Assembly (NCBI GenBank): GCA_014529385.2
Contig: CM043962.1
Span: 47,301,098 to 47,365,097 of the forward strand
Source: Adiantum capillus-veneris
Lineage: Eukaryota; Streptophyta; Polypodiopsida; Polypodiales; Pteridaceae
Direction of reading: 5' to 3'
DNA: 64,000 nucleotides
The stretch's first letter is position 1, and each line of letters opens with the position of its first letter. This document shows, one piece after another, positions 56,346 to 64,000 of this stretch. A program made the position numbers and the translations under genes. Under the pieces are notes generated by a model that saw only the letters and a program-made list of their open reading frames with translations, made no database searches and was not told the origin of the DNA.

Positions 56346-56987
56346 AACACCGCCGGTTCAAGGGGGACACACACATCCACATTGCCGACATCGTGGGATA
56401 CCACAAGAGCAAGAGAAAGAGGAGCGGGGGAGGGGAAACGACACAAAAACTGGGCAACAGTGGCTTGATATTGCTTCAAGAAAACACTTACAGAGATTGC
56501 AATGCCATCATAATGGCCATTCACATGAAAAACCACCTTCGTGGTAATGGAAAAAAGGTTGGGTCGATCCGGAGTTGTTGTGGCGCGTTGCGGGAACACA
56601 CAAAGGTTTGACAAGCATACCCCTCTGTAAAAAACTCACTCTACATGCTTCGAAATGGATCAAAAAGCCCTTTGAAATGATTGAAAATCCCTTTTATAGG
56701 GAGGCCTTTACAACTTTGGAATTTGCCCTTTGATTGGGCCACTTGGCATCTTTGAAGGACGGCTCTAGCTTGCTCTTGCTCTCATCTACTCTTCTTTGAG
56801 TTGGGGGGGGGGGGGGGGGGGGGGAAGGCATTCCTTTTGGAACTGCCCCTTTGATGGGATTTTACCGTCTCTCAACCCACACAATTCCTTCTTTCGGGCC
56901 CTTCAAAGTTATCCTCTCTCTTTTGGGACTTGACTCACTCCCTCTCTTACATAACCTCTCCCTCCCGGGCACTAGTGACATCGCTAG
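56346..56987. other. Element C 5' leader remainder
   Basis: No coding signal is recognised. It contains a poly-G tract of about 22 bp at 56803-56824. The bases just before the LTR (TGACATCGCTAG) do not match a common plant primer-binding site. Confidence 0.45.
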
Positions 56988-58201
56988 TGGGTGGGGAAGC
57001 TTTACACTTTCAAAAAGTATTGGGAGCCGTCGGCCTATGGGAACTAGCCATACTTAGGGTTTTGCCATGTCATAAATGCACTACACTATCGCCGCCTGAT
57101 GGCTTGCATGATGGACCACCGACGCGCCGCCTAGCACTGTCGTTGCACCACCACGCAACGCACTTGGGAGGGGGGGGGGGGGGATGAGGTGAGCGCCATA
57201 TCCTTCCTCCTCCTTGGATGCCTTTAGCTGGCGCTTGATCCGGGTCTTATACCCCCTATCCCCCAAGTGGTGGGTTTGCATGTGGATTCACTGCTAGGAC
57301 ACGTGGTACCACCACGCCCCCTTGACCCTCTAAGCTCCTAAAATCCTCTGCTCCATGCTCTTAATAAACCCTTTTTTTGCACCACCTTTGAATTGCCACC
57401 ATTTCCGGCCTCTGAATCGCTTTGGCAAGCAGAGAAGCTCGACTAAAAGCCCACTACGCCGGCTCTAGAACATAATACCATTGCCCTATTTTGACTCTCT
57501 TAAGACCCCGAACCAATGCCCTGAAACGGGGGAACATCATCCGACACCATGCATCTAACAACTGCATCGAACTCTGACCGGGCATATCTTCTCCACCGTG
57601 ACTCCGATCGACGGGCCCTCAAATCCAACCAACTTCACATGATGCATACTATCCTCCTGAACCTGGTCGAGCCCAAAAAACACCAGATGGAACGCCTGCC
57701 AATGCGATCAACTTGGCACATAACTGGCCCCTGACAAATTATCAATTGACAATAACTTTCCCATTTGAGCTCCAATTGATGATCCGGAAAGGCCGACATG
57801 CTCCACAACTCGAGCACTTCCCATCTATCCGCTCACACGAGCTCTGGCCACCTGTCTTCACTTGCCCTGTCCATCAAGGATCTCCAAATCATTCCAACTT
57901 TGGACTGTCATATCTTTCACACAGTAGCACCATTTGACGAGCCGTCTAGACTGGCTTGTACAACACCTCAAACACTACTATCCAAGTTATAATTCTTGCA
58001 CTTCGGTCACTTGGATCTGCCGTTTTGATTGGCCCATCCTAGAGCCCTTATGGCCTATAGAACCACCTTAAGCATACAGTTCCACTGCTCTTTGCTTGTC
58101 GAGGGTCTTCACACCTACTTAAACACTTGGCTGGCCATGCCCTTGTATGCACCCTTAGCACTGCTTGGCACCACTTCTAGCCTCGACCAGCTTCGATTAC
58201 A
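56988..58201 (-). repeat. Element C 5' LTR
   Basis: Begins TGGGTGGGGAAGCTTTACAC and ends CGATTACA. It is clearly homologous to 50201-51541 with many substitutions, which suggests an old insertion. It contains a poly-G tract at 57170-57183. Confidence 0.8.
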
Positions 58202-58510
58202 CAAGCGCCAACAAATACGTTTGATCACCCTTAGCATGAGCAATGGTTTAAAACTTTGCACCTACATCATCTCCGTCACCAACCATGTTCTCTTCATCTT
58301 CATACCTTGCTCTCGATAGCATATCTGCCATTGGATTATCCTTCCCTGTAATATGCCTAAACTTTGGACAATTTGTCATCATGCCGAGGACATGTCAACA
58401 ATTCGTTTCCACAATCACTCTTGCCCCTATCAAGTACTCGTCACACCTTAATGCTGTAATAACCCTCCATGATTCCCTCTTTACTTGTATACAAGTGTCT
58501 TGGCGAGAAC
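58202..58510 (-). pseudogene. Element D RNase H end, truncated
   Basis: Minus-strand frame near 58310-58360 reads HITGKDNPMADMLSRARYED, the typical end of gypsy RNase H (G.DN..AD.LSR). Sequence similarity to the following linker stops at the element C LTR boundary. Confidence 0.7.
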
Positions 58511-59421
58511 TCAAAACCTTTGCCCAAATCTCATCACATACCTTATTCCTTTTTCATCATCTTGTTCTATTGCCCATCCTATCCTTTTAGGACTTGTATC
58601 TTCTGTCATAACCACACGCCTTCCATATGCATAGTCTACCTTCCTCAATGTTGGTGATGAAAGAAGTAACTTCTTTAACTTTCTCATGGATTTTGTATGC
58701 TCTTCTTCACATTGAAACATTTGATTCTTTCTCAACAACCGATAGAGAGGATCTGCTACATGTGCATAATTTGGTATCCAGATAAGATAGAAGACGTATG
58801 CACCCAAAAATTTTGCACTTAAGTTATTGTTGTACATGTTTTTGATTGCATCCACCTTCATCAGATAAGGCCTTCTACCATAAGGACCACACATATGCTC
58901 CACAATCAACAATTCATTGACCTCAAATACAGACTTTTGCCCTGACAAGGTAAGGTTGACTCCTTGCAACCTTGTCAAAATCTTCTCACAATCTTCAATA
59001 TAGTCTACCACAAATTTACGGCACCCACTCGAATCTATAGCTTCATCTTCGTCTTTCTCTTCACATCCTTTGATAGGCAAATCATCAAGAAATGGCATTG
59101 TGACTTGGGGTGTGAAGTCACGTAGAACTTTATTCATCCCCGTTCATCACATGTGCAACTGAATTAGTTGCTCCCTTTAGGTAAGATACACATCCTTACC
59201 AATCCCAAAGGTGTTTTCATTGCTGTCAAATCTCTGTTTTCAATAGCGAATTGAAATTGATCATACCCTAAATAGAGGTCTCTCATTGAGTAAATTGCCC
59301 TTCCTGCAAATGCCTTTGTAAATTCATCCACAATTGGTCCTGTACCCACATTCCTCATAGTAACCTTGTTTACATGCTGCATATCTTGAATGAAACACAA
59401 GGCTCCATTCTTCTTAGGCAC
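58511..59421 (-). pseudogene. Element D reverse transcriptase
   Basis: Two open pieces. 59164-59421: MPKKNGALCFIQDMQHVNKV, SMRDLYLGYDQFQFAIENRD and MKTPLGLVRMCILPKG. 58511-59137: MNKVLRDFTPQVTMPFLDDL (the catalytic box, F-L-D-D), then GVNLTLSGQKSVFEVNE and the connection PLYRLLRKNQMFQ. The FLDD catalytic aspartates are present; the two pieces are separated by a frameshift near 59150. Confidence 0.85.
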
Positions 59422-59529
59422 AATGAACCACCTCTTTGAATATTATGTGCAAGAAGGCTCGTAAATTCCAAAGTACATGAGGGATACTGAACATCACCAT
59501 AGGTGCAACAACACTAGGATCAACACATC

Positions 59530-60654
59530 CTATCTCATTCGGCCGGAAGTAAAAGCCTTACCACACCTTGAGAGCATTTCTGCAAAACACCACTTCTCTT
59601 CTTGTGTTAAAAACTCCTCACAGCCTACCTTTAATTCTTTTAAAGATTCCATTGTGAACTTGTGTCCTGTTCTTTGTAGATCCCTAAGATTTGACTGCAA
59701 AGAAGCTTCCTCTAGCTTTTCCCTAGAATTTGATGGTAAAGGCAAGGCCACTGTCTTACTTTCTTTGCCACAATTTTCTACTTGGTCTCTACTCGCACTT
59801 TCGGTCCTTCATTGACGTTGAATCCTTCCTCATTTTCTAAAGCCTCAATCATTTCATACATTTTCATAGTGCATACTTCCACAATATGGCTCCATATTGC
59901 ATCTTAGAATCCATTATAGCCTCAAGCTCATACATAGTATCAACATAAGAAACTTGCTCAAAGAAACCTGAAATACATTCACTATCCTTTATAAAATCCA
60001 TGTCCTCATCTCATTTTGTACATTATATGCATGTTGATGTTTGGTTCTATTTTCAAGCTTTATGACACATACTGTCCCATGCTCTATTAGCCCTTGAAAA
60101 CCTGTAGAGACAGGCTCTTCTTCATTTGGGTCATACGAGATCCTTTGTCTTTTTGTACCATACTCCACAATGGTACATGGCCAAAACCCCTCATCTTTTT
60201 GAAGTCCTCTCTTTGTTTGCCTTTGGTAGAGGATACCCCCGAAGACTATCACGATTCCTCTCATTATTCACACATACTGTCAAGAACTCGGCAGCTCGCT
60301 TCCCATCTCTACTCTTTATCCTAGCATAAGCAGAACCATCATCCAAGACCTTTGTTTCCATGTGAGCGATTGTGATGTATAACTGCCCAAAGATAAAAGG
60401 ATAAGTAGACATCTCTTGCACGAAGAAGTTTTGCTGGTCTTTTGATTGCCAATGGTCACCTTCACATTTGGACACGCCCCATAGAGATCTCTTGATGAGC
60501 TGTCGGCAGCTCTAGTCATCCAACCATGGTCACTATCTATTGGCCACTTGCCCTTCATGTAAAGACTCTTGGACATAAGATTAGTTTCCGGGCCATGATC
60601 TATCAATGCAACATACGGCTCCTCAAGATCACCCACTTTGACCAAAGTTTCCAT
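59530..60654 (-). pseudogene. Element D protease and linker to RT
   Basis: The piece 60316-60654 reads EPYVALIDHGPETNLMSKSL, where a retropepsin would have D-(S/T)-G; here DHG. Then DLYGACPNVKVTIGN, and in the next frame 60191-60475 TYPFIFGQLYITIAHMETKV and DGKRAAEFLTVCVNNERNRD. The 59530-60264 part is a linker with VCVIKLENRTKHQH-like sequence and no domain I can name. Frames change at least four times. Confidence 0.7.
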
Positions 60655-61049
60655 TGTAGCTCTTGCCCAATGCTTTTACTGTAGTGGCTTTTATGTAAAG
60701 CTTCACCTTCATCATCGTCATGCACAAATCTAGCATGCATATCTCTTCCAGAATACTAGTAGCATCCTACCATAGTGTCATCAACTTCCATGCTTTGTGC
60801 ATGTATTCCTTGTGCCTTCAATGGCTCTCCTTCACCTTGTGATTGTGGAGAAATAGACTCAACAAGTGTTTGTCTCTTTCTTTGTATGATATCTACGACC
60901 TCCTCATGGAACTCACGCTTAGCTATGCCAAGAACTTTACCCACCAAAGTAGATTGAACTTTACTATTCAAAATCCTTTCCTCCATTACTTGCTTGAAGT
61001 TTGTAGCAGCTTCAATGTCAGATTGTAATCTGTAAGTAGGCCCTATTGG

Positions 61050-61290
61050 TTGGCCATGATGCCAAAAGATCTTTCTACTAGTCCAAACTTTTGGTACACA
61101 TCAGATCCCATACCCACGATCACATCTCTAATTGAGTAGCATGGCCAACTAATAGGGCCTACTGATTTTCCTTGTTGGTTGTCCATGCTGCCAAAAGATC
61201 ATTCTATTGGTCCAAACTTTTGAACTTTTGGTCCACATTAGGTCCCATACCCATGATCATATCTCTAGTTGAGTAGCCTTGATATTTGGT
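61050..61290. repeat. Tandem duplication of gag end, about 129 bp
   Basis: Two imperfect copies beginning near GCCAAAAGATC (61061 and 61190), each with CCCATACCCACGATCA-type sequence. The period equals 43 codons. Confidence 0.8.
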
Positions 61291-62348
61291 TTGTTTAACC
61301 TCTTTTGGAGCCATCATAACAAAGTTATTGTTATAGCAATCCCTAAGGAATTGTATGGGAAGGTTCGCTACACCTTTCTCCCTTATCTCGAAGATGTACA
61401 TGATTTTCAAGGGTGTTAACTGCCTTGGTTTTGCGTGAGCTGTCCACAACAAATCTGTTATGTTATTGTCCTCCCAACAATAGAATCCTAGTCTTGGGTT
61501 ATTAGTCGGTATGCACTTTAGAGGTTTAATATCTTCTTGCTTATACCCTTCTAACAAGCGTATGAAATCACCAGCTTCATGGAACACCTATTTAGTTACC
61601 TTCCCTTTCTTAGCTGACGCCACTACGCACGGCCACAAGCCATCGAAATCCTCAAAATTATTTTGAAAAGGCTTTGACCCTTTCCTTGGAATGGGCACTA
61701 TCTTCACGCCATAGGTAACAACCTCCATTGCGGAGACGGCACGATTGGTCGTCATATCCTCCAATAACTTTCGTATACCCCCTTTTTCAAAGTTAGTGTC
61801 TAATGGCATACCTATCTCTCGCAAGTGGATTTTCCAATCCTTAAAAAGCACAAGATGCACAAAATTGTTGTTTTTGCTCTCTAAAATCCATCTTTTGGAA
61901 GACAGTGGCTTTGAGATGTAAATCCCAAAACTTGTCTACATATTTGTGGATAGATTCATAGGGAGAGAGCTTCAAGCTTTGCCATTCGGTGAGTACTTTG
62001 TCTTTGGCATCGATAGCGAAAAACTGCTTCACGATGGAAGCTCTTAAAGCTTTCCATGTTCGTGGAGCTTCACCGTTTGATCATAGGCTAGACCACCATT
62101 GCCTGGCGGACTTTTGAAAATGCACAGCTACATGACGTAGCTTAGAGGACTCCATGAAGCCTTCATCTCCAAACGCCGCATTGAATTGTTGGATAAAGGC
62201 CAAGACTTTGTCCGTAGCACCAAAGGTGCCATCGTAGGTAAGGAAAGAGATGTTATTTCCTCCCTCTTTGAACTTTTTGAGCTTGGACGGCCTCTTCCAG
62301 GTGGCATAGGATTTCCTATGGCCTCTTTTTTTAGGTGGTTTGAGAACT

Positions 62349-62545
62349 GCACCATCACTTTCTTATGAAGAGGAAGAGTATGAGGAGGATGGAGAAGAGG
62401 GTGACCTCTTTCTCGCCTTTTTCTTCCCTTGTTCCTCCTTGTCTGCACCATCACTTTCTTCAGAAGAGGAAGAGGATAAGAAGATGGAGAAGAGGGTGAC
62501 CTCTTTCGTGCCTTTTTCTTCTCTTGTTTTCTCTCTTCCCTCTTT
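62349..62545. repeat. 96 bp in-frame tandem duplication in gag
   Basis: GCACCATCACTTTCTT followed by GAAGAGGAAGAG occurs at 62349 and at 62445 with the downstream GAGAAGAGGGTGACCTCTTT also repeated. The period is 96 bp (32 codons), so the basic gag segment was extended without a frame change. Confidence 0.85.
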
Positions 62546-63028
62546 GAATTATGGTGTAGAGAAGTATGCAATGGTCTTCTTCGTTTAGGGGGTGTTGGAG
62601 AGCGTTTTGCCCGTCGTCTTCGTGGAGCCATCTGTGACGAGGTGGCAGGAGACTCATTTCTTTCTCGTTCTTTTGGTGGGGGCTCGACCGTTGATACTTG
62701 GGTTCTCCTTTGGGAGGGAGATGCCTCATCGAGTAGCAAGTTTTCCTTTGTATGGATCCTCCTCTTCTTCCCTTATTGGAGAGAGTCCTCTTTTGGAAGT
62801 CTCACTAGGAGGCTTCCTAGGTACTCTTTCTTCTTGGTGGGGAGTTTGGAGAATACCATAGGTGCGCACTTGCTGTAGCACTTCACCTTGGAGGGATGGA
62901 TTGCCCAGGGCTTGTTGAAGCCTAGAAACAAGATAGCTTACAAGAATAGGGGCATCATTAGTTTCTCTTTCATTAGCAAAATCAAAGCTATCAACATTCA
63001 TTTCAATCTCTTTTCCCTTGTCAGCCAT

Positions 63029-63442
63029 ACTAGCAAATTTTAGGTGTAAATTTTACTCGTACTTTGGCACTTCAAGCCCTAGTTGCTAATCCTCTTTACC
63101 TTCAAAGCTAAGCACTCAAGCCTCTATACCCGTGGCCCAAATATTATTAATTGCAAGGAAGGAATAGAAGAGAGGGTTCAACAGAGCCAAGACAACACCA
63201 GTTCCTGTCAAGCTTCTAATAGCTAAATAATGGTTAAGACATAGGCAAGCCCCGTAGGACTCCATTATTGAGATCATATCTCTCGACGGTATCCCCGTTA
63301 ACTGCATACCGTTACCTGCATAAAGTAGGCGTGCTTCAAGGATGAAACTCCCTATTCTACTTACTCTTTTGCAATTAATAACACCAACCATTTGTAACAA
63401 GCTTGAGGACCTCTTTTCTTGAGCAAGAAACAGAAACCAATA
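63029..63442. other. Element D 5' leader
   Basis: No coding signal. It lies between the gag start (63028) and a possible primer-binding site. Confidence 0.4.
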
Positions 63443-63610
63443 TCTCTAATTCCAATGTAACATTTAATGCACTAGTAACTTGTGTGTAGCGGAAATTGAT
63501 AACATAGTGAGCATTTTATTAAGAACAAGTTCCTAATGAGCATAGGGAGAGTACTTAATTTGAGAAAGCAACATAGCAATTTATCAACGTGAACTTGTGA
63601 GCTTTATGTA
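63443..63610 (-). repeat. Possible degenerate primer site and LTR start of element D
   Basis: ATCTCTAATTCCAA followed by TGTAACATTT resembles the junction GCTCTGATACCAA/TGTAAGG of element B with three or four changes, so 63456 may be the start of the D 5' LTR. The putative LTR is cut by the next fragment near 63610. No partner LTR is available to confirm it. Confidence 0.35.
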
Positions 63611-64000
63611 CTATCCTCCTCTTTCTGTAGCTTGGATAAGCTTTCTAGACATTGGCCCGAGCTTAAAAAGACTTCAATTCCTTTAAATTTTCATGACCTA
63701 CATAAGTGGCTGGGGCCACATATAAACGTGTAACATGTACATGCACTCTACTACTTGCAAGTTGGCCCGCCTCTTGGTTTTGGTCCCTTTTGACATGCTT
63801 GAATTGAACCTCTTCAAAAAACTTCAACAACTTTTTAATGGCCAAGAGCCAATGCTTCAATGAATCCCGTCTTACATGCCATTGGCCTAATAGCTGCTTG
63901 ATGACTAACAAAGCACCACTTTTTACCACTAGTCTGGAAATTTCAAACTCCATGCATTGCTTCAAACCTAAATGCAAAGTAAGATACTCCACCTCATTGT
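63611..64000 (-). pseudogene. Second element-C-type RNase H fragment, runs off edge
   Basis: Minus-strand frame with MEYLTLHLGLKQCMEFEISR, LVVKSGALLVIKQLLGQWHV, HWLLAIKKLLKFFEEVQFKH and KRDQNQEAGQLAS is homologous to 52890-53270 of element C. The catalytic D of VKGD is S here (VKSG), and EAD is EAG, so this copy is inactive. It continues beyond the window. Confidence 0.85.

Larger units (their letters stand above)
50201..58201 (-). mobile_element. Ty3/gypsy element C, dual RNase H (Tat-type)
   Basis: Two similar repeats (50201-51541 and 56988-58201) bracket a minus-strand gag-pol of gypsy order. After the normal RT and RNase H there is a second RNase H of the archaeal-like type, a hallmark of the plant Tat lineage (Ogre, Retand, Atlantys). 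The flanks CCTAG and CAAGC do not form a target duplication, and no clear tRNA primer site was recognised next to the right LTR. The frames contain many stops. The leader contains a 257 bp tandem repeat. Confidence 0.85.
60756..63028 (-). pseudogene. Element D gag
   Basis: A long gag in several frames. The start is ATG at 63028 (MADKGKEIEMNVDSFDFANE). A highly basic, serine- and lysine-rich segment follows (62128-62739), then capsid-like sequence MKQFFAIDAKDKVLTEWQSL and YESIHKYVDKFWDLHLKATV (61841-62032). Next is HEAGDFIRLLEGYKQEDIKP (61204-61587), ending MIMGMGPNVDQKFKSLDQ. No CCHC knuckle was seen. It is not one of the common plant gypsy gag types that I can recall. Confidence 0.65.
58202..63455 (-). 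mobile_element. Ty3/gypsy element D, internal region
   Basis: A minus-strand gypsy element of a different family from B and C: a long unusual gag, a protease segment, RT and the start of RNase H. It is cut at 58202 by the LTR of element C, so its RNase H end and integrase are missing from this window. A probable degenerate primer-binding site and LTR start lie near 63443-63456. Confidence 0.75.

Overview
This window is nuclear DNA from a land plant, and almost all of it is layered, mostly dead transposable elements. The plant assignment rests on three things. LTR retrotransposons carry initiator-tRNA-Met type primer-binding sites. There are Ty1/copia, chromovirus-like Ty3/gypsy and dual-RNase-H (Tat-type) gypsy elements. 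A hAT transposase of the plant BED/DUF659 type is also present. No species is recognisable. Long GA/TC microsatellites, a LINE family unlike common angiosperm L1s and a RAD54B-like helicase make a non-flowering plant possible, but this is only inference.

Layout. 1-15457: a minus-strand Ty3/gypsy element (B, 1081-15457, target duplication ATCGT) whose left LTR was split by a second LTR element (A, 1906-8699, target duplication GGGCC). A has 2 kb LTRs and only a gag remnant inside. 17336-19001: a solo LTR of family A. 19092-20480: a primer-binding site and LTR-like region holding a tandem array of about seven tRNA-like (SINE-like) units and long GA tracts. 20513-28200: two minus-strand LINEs plus a LINE tail, bordered by GA microsatellites and a G-rich minisatellite. 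29330-30005: decayed gypsy fragment. 31119-32862: the only clear host gene, nine exons for the C-terminal half of a RAD54/RAD54B-type SNF2 ATPase; its 5' half is not visible. 32863-37740: AT-rich sequence with simple and tandem repeats. 37741-42770: head-to-head and tandem LINE pieces. 43170-50200: a decayed hAT transposase gene interrupted by a copia element (43281-48706). 50201-58201: a minus-strand dual-RNase-H gypsy element with both LTRs (C). 58202-63600: another minus-strand gypsy element (D) of unfamiliar gag type. 63611-64000: a fragment of a second C-type element running off the edge.

Nearly every transposon gene carries stops or frameshifts, so none looks autonomous now. The RAD54-like exons are intact, with canonical splice sites and conserved motifs. 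I found no complete new functional system. The most interesting signals are the repeated contact between LINE ends and GA/TC microsatellites, the coiled-coil plus RRM-like ORF1 in this LINE family, the tandem tRNA-like array, and the helicase gene whose upstream half is absent or separated by transposon-filled DNA.
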